Assembly: GCF_002929375.1 (NCBI RefSeq)
Contig: NZ_PJIP01000001.1
Location: forward strand, 543,895-607,894
Reading direction: 5' to 3'
Source: Arthrobacter sp. DWC3
GTDB taxonomy: Bacteria; Actinomycetota; Actinomycetes; Actinomycetales; Micrococcaceae
Length of the DNA: 64,000 nucleotides
Below the pieces are notes generated by a model that ran no database searches, was not told the DNA's origin, and saw nothing but the letters and a program-made list of their open reading frames with translations. Positions 1-6,579 of the stretch are shown in pieces; the stretch's first letter is position 1; each line of letters starts with the position of its first letter. Position numbers and translations under genes: made by a program.

Positions 1-536
1 GTCGCTCCCGCCCGGGCGGGGAGTGCAGTGCGGCTGCGGTGGAGGTCCTCCTCGGAGACGGTGCGGGACGGGTCGGCATCCAGGAGGATCGCGGCGAAGG
101 CGGTGACGGAGCCCTCCGCGGCCGCCACCCGGCGGGCGCAGGTGGCCTCGACGTCGTTCAACGTCCCGGCATCCTCCCCCGTGGCTCTCGCAGCGGCCCC
201 GACGTCCAGCCCGTCCCAGTGGTGCAGGAGGAGGAGTTCGCGCTCACCGGGAGTGAGGGCCGCGAGGGCGGACTGCAGGTCACCGCCCTCGACGCGGGGC
301 GGGAGCGACGGCGGGAGGTAGCGCTCGAGGGCTGCCCGGGCCGCGGTGACCAGGACGACGCGCGCGGGGTCGCCGTCGTCGGGCGCGCCGGGGCCCGCGG
401 ACTCGACGGCTTCGACGGCTTCGACGGCCTCGAGCGCCGTCGCCGCGGCGAGCCGCGCGGACCGGGAGCGGCGGAACGCGTACCGGTAGGCGTGGTCATG
501 GACGGTGATCCGCACCGGATCATCAGCAGCACTCAT
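1..536 (-). CDS. Sigma-70-region-4-like protein (partial, runs off left edge)
   Basis: The frame is open from an ATG at 536 to the window edge (178 codons). It reads MSAADDPVRITVHDHAYRYA at its start and has a GGAGGT ribosome site 5 nt upstream. The middle contains LTPGERELLLLHHWDGL followed by a helix-turn-helix-like stretch (AAARATGEDAGTLNDVEATC), the layout of region 4.2 of ECF sigma factors. Region 2 is hard to recognise in the N-terminal half, which includes an EAVEAVEAVE repeat. It is divergent from the aldo/keto reductase. The C-terminus is missing, so an ECF-like regulator with a C-terminal extension is possible. That this is a gene is fairly sure; the sigma-factor assignment is tentative. 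Confidence 0.55.
   Translation of the reverse strand, partial: MSAADDPVRITVHDHAYRYAFRRSRSARLAAATALEAVEAVEAVESAGPGAPDDGDPARVVLVTAARAALERYLPPSLPPRVEGGDLQSALAALTPGERELLLLHHWDGLDVGAAARATGEDAGTLNDVEATCARRVAAAEGSVTAFAAILLDADPSRTVSEEDLHRSRTALPARAGA
404..430. repeat. Three tandem copies of a 9-bp unit (cgacggctt)
   Basis: Three 9-bp units lie head to tail, the third with one change. On the minus strand they encode the EAV EAV EAV stretch of the sigma-like protein. The unit keeps the frame, so copy-number change would lengthen or shorten the protein without disrupting it. Confidence 0.7.
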
Positions 537-658
537 CCCATACCTCCGTCATCGCAGGCTGGTCCGCGTGGGTCCGCTCCGGGGAGCGAATACCTCGCGG
601 GCTGATAGTTGGCAGTGGGAACAGAAATAAATGAACCGTCCCGTTCGTTCCCGCCTAT

Positions 659-1498
659 ATGACTACATCACCAAACCTTACGTTCAACGACGGCCTCACG
701 ATCCCCCAGCTCGGGTACGGCGTGTGGCAGGTTGAGGACAATGTCGCCGAGGACGTCGTGGGCAAGGCCTTCAAGGCCGGCTACCGCCACATCGACACCG
801 CCAAGATCTACGGGAACGAAGCAGGGGTCGGCCGGGCGATCGCCTCGTCGGGCCTGAGCCCTGATGAGATGTTCATCACCACCAAGCTGTGGAACGCCGA
901 CCAGGGCTACGAGAGCACGCTGAAGGCGTTCGACGCGTCCATGGAGCGCCTGGGCCTCGAGACACTCGACCTGTACCTCATCCATTGGCTGCAGCCCAAG
1001 CAGGGCAAGTACGTGGACACCTGGAAGGCGTTCATCGAACTGCAGAAGCAGGGTCGCGTGAAGAGCATCGGTGTCTCGAACTTCACCATCGAGGCACTCA
1101 ACGAGATCATCGACGAGACCGGCGTGGTCCCGGTCATCAACCAGGTGGAGACCCACCCGTACCTGAACCAGGCCGAGCTGCGTGCCTTCGAGGCCGAGAA
1201 GGGCATCCTGCACGAGTCGTGGTCGCCCATCGGCTCCGGCAAGGGCCTGCTCGACGACGCCGTGCTGCAGGACATCGCCCAGAAGCGCAACGCCACGCCC
1301 GCCCAGGTGGTCCTCGCCTGGCACCTCGCCCTCGGCAATGTGGTCATCCCCAAGTCCGTCACCGAGTCGCGCATCATCGAGAACTGGGAGTCGCTCGACG
1401 TCACGCTCGAGGACGAGGACATCGAGGCCATCAACGGCCTCGACAAGGGTGCGGCCGGCCGCATCGGCGCCGATCCTGCCACGGCCGACTTCGCGTAA
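659..1498 (+). CDS. Aldo/keto reductase (2,5-diketo-D-gluconate reductase type)
   Basis: This 279-residue cytosolic NADPH-dependent oxidoreductase is of typical length for the AKR superfamily. The catalytic tetrad is visible: D46 and Y51 in HIDTAKIYGNE, K76 in ITTKLW and H109 in YLIHW. The IPKSVTESRI stretch near the C-terminus is the usual NADP(H) 2'-phosphate binding loop. The substrate cannot be read from the sequence. No Shine-Dalgarno sequence precedes the ATG, so the mRNA may be leaderless or the start weakly initiated. It is single-gene, closed by a bidirectional terminator. Confidence 0.92.
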   Translation: MTTSPNLTFNDGLTIPQLGYGVWQVEDNVAEDVVGKAFKAGYRHIDTAKIYGNEAGVGRAIASSGLSPDEMFITTKLWNADQGYESTLKAFDASMERLGLETLDLYLIHWLQPKQGKYVDTWKAFIELQKQGRVKSIGVSNFTIEALNEIIDETGVVPVINQVETHPYLNQAELRAFEAEKGILHESWSPIGSGKGLLDDAVLQDIAQKRNATPAQVVLAWHLALGNVVIPKSVTESRIIENWESLDVTLEDEDIEAINGLDKGAAGRIGADPATADFA

Positions 1499-1523
1499 CC
1501 AGCACGCACCGTCCGCCCGTCGA

Positions 1524-1566
1524 GCAGTTGTGGTGTGTGCGCGACGGCGTCACCCGCCACAACTGC
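1524..1566. repeat. Inverted repeat, 10-bp arms (gcagttgtgg)
   Basis: Perfect 10-bp arms at 1524-1533 and 1557-1566 flank a 23-nt centre that pairs only partly. It sits just before the terminator after the reductase gene. It may be an extended palindrome of the kind scattered between actinobacterial genes; no function can be read from it. Confidence 0.6.
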
Positions 1567-1581
1567 GCAATGACGTGACAT

Positions 1582-1618
1582 GACAAGAGCCGCCCGGCGT
1601 CGTCGGGCGGCTCTTGTC
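1582..1618. terminator. Bidirectional terminator hairpin
   Basis: A perfect 15-bp stem (1582-1596 with 1604-1618) closes a 7-nt loop. It lies between the 3' ends of the convergent reductase and fliW genes and can serve both. Confidence 0.85.
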
Positions 1619-1630
1619 GTGCTCGCGGCG

Positions 1631-2002
1631 TCAGGCGGCCTGGGCCAGGGACGCCCGGAGCGGGTAGTCGCTCCCGTCGAGGATCAACTGGGCGCAGCGC
1701 CCCGTCGTCGGATCCAGGACGATCGGCGCGGCGAGGTTGACGGTCGTCCCGCCGGGACCGGGGTTGGCGACGACGAACAGGCGGGCCTCCGGTACGTCGG
1801 ATCCGAGCACGTCGCGCTGCGCGCCGGAGAAGCGCGGGCGGTAGTCCGGCACGTACGTCGCGGCGTCGAGGAGGAACAGACGCACGCCGGGCTCGTCGGC
1901 CGCGGTGAGCGTGAAGAGTCCCACCGCACCCGGTACCTGCTCGAGCTCGAAGTGTGTGAGAGGTGCAAAACCCGGGGGTGGGGTGACGAAAGCCGTCCTC
2001 AT
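1631..2002 (-). CDS. fliW: Flagellar assembly factor FliW
   Basis: FliW binds flagellin and CsrA in the cytoplasm. When flagellin is exported, free FliW sequesters CsrA and relieves its translational block on flagellin mRNA. The 123 residues show the family pattern, including PGAVGLFTL, VRLFLLDAATYVPDY and VNLAAPIVLDPTTG near the C-terminus, but the protein is somewhat shorter than typical (about 130-150). Its start overlaps the flgL stop by 4 bp (ATGA), so it is the last gene of flgN-flgK-flgL-fliW and is translationally coupled. The partner csrA lies at 34526, at the far end of the cluster. Confidence 0.88.
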   Translation of the reverse strand: MRTAFVTPPPGFAPLTHFELEQVPGAVGLFTLTAADEPGVRLFLLDAATYVPDYRPRFSGAQRDVLGSDVPEARLFVVANPGPGGTTVNLAAPIVLDPTTGRCAQLILDGSDYPLRASLAQAA

Positions 2003-2874
2003 CGGAGGAAGTCCATCAGCGACGGCTGCAGCACCCGGGCCGAGACGGCCAGGGCGCCCTGGTAGGCCGTCTCCTGCAGCTTGAGGTCCAGGATGATCGA
2101 TGCGAGGTCCACGTCTTCCACGGCGGCACGTTCTCCTTCGAGTGCCAGCGAGGCATCGGCGACGGCGTCCTTCGCCTCGAGCAGGCGCGCGTGCCGCGTG
2201 CCGATCTCGCTGTGCTGGGAGCTGAGGTCCTTGATGCGCTGCTGCAGGGGGGCGAGGTGCACGGAGACGTCCTTGCCGGCACGCAGGTCGGCGGCGATGC
2301 GGTCGAGCAGGGCGAAGGCCGAATCGGGACCGCTGCCGAACACGGCGGCCCCGTCGGCGTCGACGCGGATGGCCTCGGCCGGGCCGACGCGGCGTTCGAC
2401 CTTCCCACCGGCTGCGAACGTGTGATCAGGGCCGAGGGCGGCGGGGGCGTCGGCGTTCCCGGCGAAGAGGAAGCGGCCCGCGTAGGTCGCGTTGGCCTGC
2501 GTGGTGAGCTCGGTGCGCAGCGATGCGATGTTCACCGCCAGCGCGTCGCGGGCGCCGGGCGACAGGGACGAGCCGGATCCCTGCAGCGTCAGGTCGTTCA
2601 CGGCGTCGAGGGTCCGCTTCGACGCCGTCATCGTGCTGTCGAGCTGGGTCAGCCACCCTTCTCCGTCGGCGATGTTCCTGCCGTACTGCTTGGTGGCGCC
2701 GATCTCCGCGCGGACGCGGAGGGCGACGGCGGCCGCGGCAGGATCGTCCGACGGGCGGCTGATGGCCTTCTGGCTGGACGCCTTTTCCTGCAGGTCGGCG
2801 AGGCGCGCGAGGTTCACCTGCAGGGAGCGCTGTGCTCCGTGCAGCATTGTCTGGTTGGTGACGCGGGTGATCAT
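1999..2874 (-). CDS. flgL: Flagellar hook-filament junction protein FlgL
   Basis: FlgL (HAP3) forms the adaptor ring between FlgK and the flagellin filament and is exported by the flagellar type III system. The 291-residue protein has the flagellin-like N-terminal helical domain (MITRVTNQTML, then SRPSDDPAAAAVALRVR) and a matching C-terminal helix (DLASIILDLKLQETAYQGAL). A good ribosome site (TAGGAG) lies before the ATG. It follows flgK by 9 bp and overlaps fliW by 4 bp. Confidence 0.93.
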   Translation of the reverse strand: MITRVTNQTMLHGAQRSLQVNLARLADLQEKASSQKAISRPSDDPAAAAVALRVRAEIGATKQYGRNIADGEGWLTQLDSTMTASKRTLDAVNDLTLQGSGSSLSPGARDALAVNIASLRTELTTQANATYAGRFLFAGNADAPAALGPDHTFAAGGKVERRVGPAEAIRVDADGAAVFGSGPDSAFALLDRIAADLRAGKDVSVHLAPLQQRIKDLSSQHSEIGTRHARLLEAKDAVADASLALEGERAAVEDVDLASIILDLKLQETAYQGALAVSARVLQPSLMDFLR

Positions 2875-2883
2875 AATGCTCTC

Positions 2884-4269
2884 CTACCGTCCTACGATTC
2901 CCATGCGGTTGATCAGGACGTCCAGCATCTCGTCGACGGCCGTCATCACGCGCGCGGCGCCCTGGTAGGCGTGCTGGTACTCCAGCAGGTTGACCTGTTC
3001 CTCGTCCATGCTCACAGAAGTGGCGCCGAGCTGCTGCTGCAGAGCCGTGGTGGCGGACACCTCCGCCAGGGCGTTGCCCTGCAGTTCGGCGCGTGCTGCG
3101 GAGGCGAGATCCGTGACGAAGACCGACCACGCGGCGTCGGGGGATCGGGTGCCCGTGCCGAGCCGGGAGATCGAATCCGCCACGGAGCCGTCGAAGGCTC
3201 CTGCGCCCGGGTCGCCCGCCGCGAGGTCCTCGCGGCTCGTCGGCCGGACGGCGAGTGACGCGGCGGCGCGGTCCTGCTCGTACGTGAAGAACGGCCCCTT
3301 GCCCGCGCCCGTATGGAGGGCGTTCACCTGGTCCGCGAGGTTCACGGCGAACTCGTTGTACCCCTCGGCGGCCTGCGCGAGCGCTCCGCCCGAGGCGGCG
3401 GGGGCGAGGAGCGAGAGCGTCGCGGCGAGCTCACCGCTCTCCACGCCGGCGGGGGCGTCGGGCCTGTGGGTCCATGCGACCAGGACAGGGCCGGCGCCGC
3501 CGAGCTGGTCGGGGCCGGTGATCTGCAGGGCGCGCGCGGTGGTCCCCGAGACGAGCGCGTTCCCGGCGAGCAGGACGTCGGCGGTGCCGTCCGGGTTGTC
3601 CCGGACGGTGGCCCCGGTGAGACCGGCGAGTGTCGCCGTCAGTGTGGTGCGGCGGTCCACGAGCTCGTTGGCGGAGGTGCCGGACGCGACACTGGAGCGG
3701 ATCTGCCGGTTGAGGTCCGCGACCTGGCCCGCGGCGTCGTTGACCTCACCCACGAGGCCGGTGGCCGAGGACCGGACCGATGCCCACTGCGCCTCTACCT
3801 CGCGGTAGCCCGTGGCGATCCGTGCGGTGAGCTGCCCGGACGCGGAGAGGAGGGCGGACGCCGGGGCGTCCTTCTCCGGCTGGTTCGAGACGTCCTGCCA
3901 GCCCGCCCAGAACTTCTGCAGGGAGTCGGACACGCCGCTGGTGCCGGGCTCCTGCAAACCGTCCTCGAGCGCGGAGAAGGCCTGTGCACGCACAGCGGTA
4001 TAGCCGGCGGCGCCGGCCGTGATGCGGACCCGCGCCTCGAGCTGGGCGTCACCGAGGCGGGCGATGCCCTGGGCGAGCACGCCTTCACCCGCGCGGATGC
4101 CGGTGCCGAAGTGCGTGGGCCGCACCGGCGCTGCCGCGGCGGTCTCGAGGCGCTGACGTGTGTAGCCCTGCGTTGTCGCATTGGCGATGTTCTGCCCGGT
4201 CACGTCGAGTCCCGCGCGCGCGGCGGTGAGGCCTGAGTAGGCCGTGGTGAGTCCGCTGAAAGTGCTCAT
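2884..4269 (-). CDS. flgK: Flagellar hook-associated protein FlgK
   Basis: FlgK (HAP1) is the first junction ring on the hook. The 461-residue product starts with the rod/hook-family helix and motif LDVTGQNIANATTQGY and ends with the matching helix VNLLEYQHAYQGAARVM. The central part (about residues 190-330) is the variable domain. The distance to flgN is only 6 bp, so it is co-transcribed from the FliA-type promoter upstream of flgN. Confidence 0.95.
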   Translation of the reverse strand: MSTFSGLTTAYSGLTAARAGLDVTGQNIANATTQGYTRQRLETAAAAPVRPTHFGTGIRAGEGVLAQGIARLGDAQLEARVRITAGAAGYTAVRAQAFSALEDGLQEPGTSGVSDSLQKFWAGWQDVSNQPEKDAPASALLSASGQLTARIATGYREVEAQWASVRSSATGLVGEVNDAAGQVADLNRQIRSSVASGTSANELVDRRTTLTATLAGLTGATVRDNPDGTADVLLAGNALVSGTTARALQITGPDQLGGAGPVLVAWTHRPDAPAGVESGELAATLSLLAPAASGGALAQAAEGYNEFAVNLADQVNALHTGAGKGPFFTYEQDRAAASLAVRPTSREDLAAGDPGAGAFDGSVADSISRLGTGTRSPDAAWSVFVTDLASAARAELQGNALAEVSATTALQQQLGATSVSMDEEQVNLLEYQHAYQGAARVMTAVDEMLDVLINRMGIVGR

Positions 4270-4275
4270 GGTCCG

Positions 4276-4761
4276 CTACAGGTCCTTATTGAGGAGGGTC
4301 GGCTGGTCGTGGCTCTGCAGGGCAGCGCCGTCGGCGGCGTAGGTGCCGGCCCCCGTGCCGATGCCGGCGAGGGTTTCCTGGGTCGACCGGCTGGCGGCCT
4401 TCAGGAACTGGTGGTTGGTGTCGCGCAGCGCGGTGATCTGTGCCACCAGTGCCGTCATGGCCTCGAGATGCGCGGAGAGCAGCTCCTGCCAGGGCTTCTC
4501 GGGGGCTGCTGCGGCCAGTTCGCGGAGGGTGGCGCCGTCGTCGATCCCCCACGCGGTGGCCACACCGGAGGCATGCACCGCACGGACGAGGCCGATGTCG
4601 CGCAGTCGTCCGAGGACCTGCTCCACCTCGCGGGTGGCGTGGTGCAGCCAGCGGGTCTTGCCGGAGGTCAGCAGGAGTTGCTCCTCCTCGAGCTTGAAGA
4701 CGAGCAGTTCGAGCAGTTCGCGCTCCTGCCAGAGCAGGGCGGACAGATCCTGTGCGCTCAC
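4276..4761 (-). CDS. flgN: FlgN-family flagellar export chaperone
   Basis: FlgN-type chaperones bind the C-terminal helices of FlgK and FlgL before export. The 161-residue protein is mostly long amphipathic helix (LLWQERELLELLVFKLEEEQ near the N-terminus, then ATREVEQVLGRLRDI), as in FlgN. Identification rests on this and on being first in the flgN-flgK-flgL-fliW operon. It starts with GTG behind an unusually strong ribosome site (AAGGAGGT), which lies in a possible small hairpin. The promoter 47 bp upstream is FliA-like. Confidence 0.83.
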   Translation of the reverse strand: MSAQDLSALLWQERELLELLVFKLEEEQLLLTSGKTRWLHHATREVEQVLGRLRDIGLVRAVHASGVATAWGIDDGATLRELAAAAPEKPWQELLSAHLEAMTALVAQITALRDTNHQFLKAASRSTQETLAGIGTGAGTYAADGAALQSHDQPTLLNKDL

Positions 4762-4766
4762 GGTGC

Positions 4767-4782
4767 CACCTCCTTCCCGGTG
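4767..4782 (-). promoter_or_regulatory. Ribosome-site hairpin in flgN leader (possible CsrA site)
   Basis: On the minus strand a CACC/GGTG stem presents the loop GGGAAGGA, which includes most of the Shine-Dalgarno sequence and two GGA triplets. The sequence GGTGGCACC is also directly repeated on either side. The 4-bp stem is weak, so this is only a candidate for CsrA binding. Confidence 0.35.
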
Positions 4783-4807
4783 CCACCGTCATGTGGAACC
4801 GGAAGAA

Positions 4808-4834
4808 CTATCGGCACCGGGTGCCTCGTCGTAA
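4808..4834 (-). promoter_or_regulatory. FliA(sigma28)-type promoter of flgN-flgK-flgL-fliW
   Basis: On the minus strand the sequence reads TTAC-N16-CCGATAG, matching the sigma28 spacing TAAA-N15-GCCGATAA. The predicted start is near 4801, giving a 40-nt leader. Closely similar elements precede fliC, flgB and fliM. Confidence 0.78.
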
Positions 4835-4854
4835 GCGAACTCGTCCGGCCCCTG

Positions 4855-6420
4855 CTATCGGTCGGCGTCCCCGGCGGACCAGGCCTCCGTGTAGAACCGG
4901 GGGGAGTTCGAGTCCAGCAGCTCGCCGTAGGTCGCGGGGTCCAGGGCCTGCGCCGAGCCTGCCGGGAGGTCCGCGGAGAACGCGGACACGCCGAGTCCGG
5001 CTTCACGGCCCGCGAGGGTCAGGCCCGCGGCCTCCAGGATCGTCGGGTACATGCTCAGCTGGTCCACGCCGGGGCGCAGGCTCCGGATCCCGTCCTCGCC
5101 CGGGATCCGGATCCGGTTGAAGATGGTGCGGTTGGGGTGGTCGTCCAGCTGCTCGTGGAAGGCATCCCCGGCGCTCATGTGCTTCAGGTGGTCGCCCATG
5201 ATCACGACGGCGGTGTCCTCGAGGTAGCCCTGCTCCTCCATGTACTCCACGAACCCGGCCACCTGGGTCAGGGAGCAGGAGAATACGGAGGTGACCTCGT
5301 CCTGGGTGTCCACCGGGCAGTAGTCGTAGACGTGGACCGGCTCGTGGGTGTCCAGCGTCAGCATCGAGAGGTTGAACGGCCGGCCTGTGTTCTCCGCCTC
5401 GGCGTGCAGACCGTCGATCTCGTCGCGGGCGCGGGCCATGAGGCGTTCGTCGCTCAGGCCCCAGTCACTGCGGAAGCTCGTCTCCGGTTCACCGGCGGCA
5501 CGCCAGTCGGAGAGGTCCTTCACCTCCGAGTAGCCGTGGCTGCCCAGGAAGGTGTCCTTCGCCGCGAAGGAGGCGTTGGCCCCACCGAGGAACACATTGG
5601 TGTAGCCGTGCTCGGCCAGGACGTCGCCCAGACAGGTGGATCCCCCCAGGTAGGTGTCCATGTCGTCGGCGGCTTCGTCGGCCGGCTCGTCGGTGGAGCT
5701 GCTCCCGGCGCCGGCCCCGGTGCCCTTCAGCGGGACTCCGCACTGCGTCGAGATGAGGCCGGCCATGGTCCAGCCTCCTCCCTTGTACTGCCGGAGCCCG
5801 TCCACGCCCTGCCAGCCCTCCGAGGCCTCGGTGGCCTCCTTCAGGGGGGCGAAGGCGTCCTTCTCGAAGAGCGTGCCGTCCGCGAGCGTGGCCTCGCCGG
5901 ATTCGAGGTAGATCAGCACCAGGTTGCGCTTGTCCGCGGCACTGGTGACGGTCGGTTCCACGTAGTAGTCCCCGAGGTCGTACTCGGAGTTCGCCGCCCT
6001 GATGTAGTCCCTCATGCCCACCGCGGAGGCGAAGGCCGTGGTGCCGCCGGCCACCACCGCGCCCACCAGTACGGTGGAGGCGGTGCGCAAGACCCACTGC
6101 GAGCGGCGGGGACGTACGGCGCCGTCCTCACGGCATCTGCGGCGCCGGACATGGTGCGCCAGGGCGATGCCCACGGTGATGACCAGCGGCAGGACGCCGA
6201 CCCCGAGGACGCCGATCCAGACGATCGGGCCGCCCCCGCCATCGGTCTCGACGGTGACGAGGTTCAGGAGCATCTGACTCACGGAGATCTTGCCCCAGTA
6301 GAGGCGGATGCCGATGGCGGCGATGAGGAGCGTGAGCCCTGCCCAGACCAGGAGGTACACCAGGACGCGTGCGCCGACGACGCCGAACCGTCGGATGGCG
6401 GAGAGAGTTCGGCTGCTCAT
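4855..6420 (-). CDS. OpgB/MdoB-like phosphoglycerol transferase (LtaS/sulfatase fold)
   Basis: The 521-residue membrane protein has three hydrophobic helices in the first 140 residues, then an extracellular alkaline-phosphatase-like domain. RNLVLIYLESGEAT and GWTMAGLISTQCGVPL correspond to the metal site and the nucleophile-Thr region of E. coli OpgB, and VVIMGDHLKH is the distal metal-binding motif. OpgB moves phosphoglycerol from lipid to periplasmic glucans, and relatives build lipoteichoic acid. The acceptor here is unknown, probably a cell-envelope glycan. It has its own leader and is separated from flgN by a promoter, so it is not part of that operon. Confidence 0.82.
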   Translation of the reverse strand: MSSRTLSAIRRFGVVGARVLVYLLVWAGLTLLIAAIGIRLYWGKISVSQMLLNLVTVETDGGGGPIVWIGVLGVGVLPLVITVGIALAHHVRRRRCREDGAVRPRRSQWVLRTASTVLVGAVVAGGTTAFASAVGMRDYIRAANSEYDLGDYYVEPTVTSAADKRNLVLIYLESGEATLADGTLFEKDAFAPLKEATEASEGWQGVDGLRQYKGGGWTMAGLISTQCGVPLKGTGAGAGSSSTDEPADEAADDMDTYLGGSTCLGDVLAEHGYTNVFLGGANASFAAKDTFLGSHGYSEVKDLSDWRAAGEPETSFRSDWGLSDERLMARARDEIDGLHAEAENTGRPFNLSMLTLDTHEPVHVYDYCPVDTQDEVTSVFSCSLTQVAGFVEYMEEQGYLEDTAVVIMGDHLKHMSAGDAFHEQLDDHPNRTIFNRIRIPGEDGIRSLRPGVDQLSMYPTILEAAGLTLAGREAGLGVSAFSADLPAGSAQALDPATYGELLDSNSPRFYTEAWSAGDADR

Positions 6421-6579
6421 GGAAGTACCTCGCGTTCAGGGTGCCCATGCTCGCTGAACGCCCCTGACATCCAACCCGTCCTCGGGCGCGGAAACAACTA
6501 GTCCTGCCACGGTACCTGTTCAGCGGACGTTCATCTCCATGCACCGCGTTGTACACCCCGAATACTTTTTCCTGTTGCT

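Noticed and set aside
4855-4861. CCGATAG on the minus strand at the end of the OpgB-like gene
   Set aside because: It is the terminal Arg codon and stop of that gene, with no -35.
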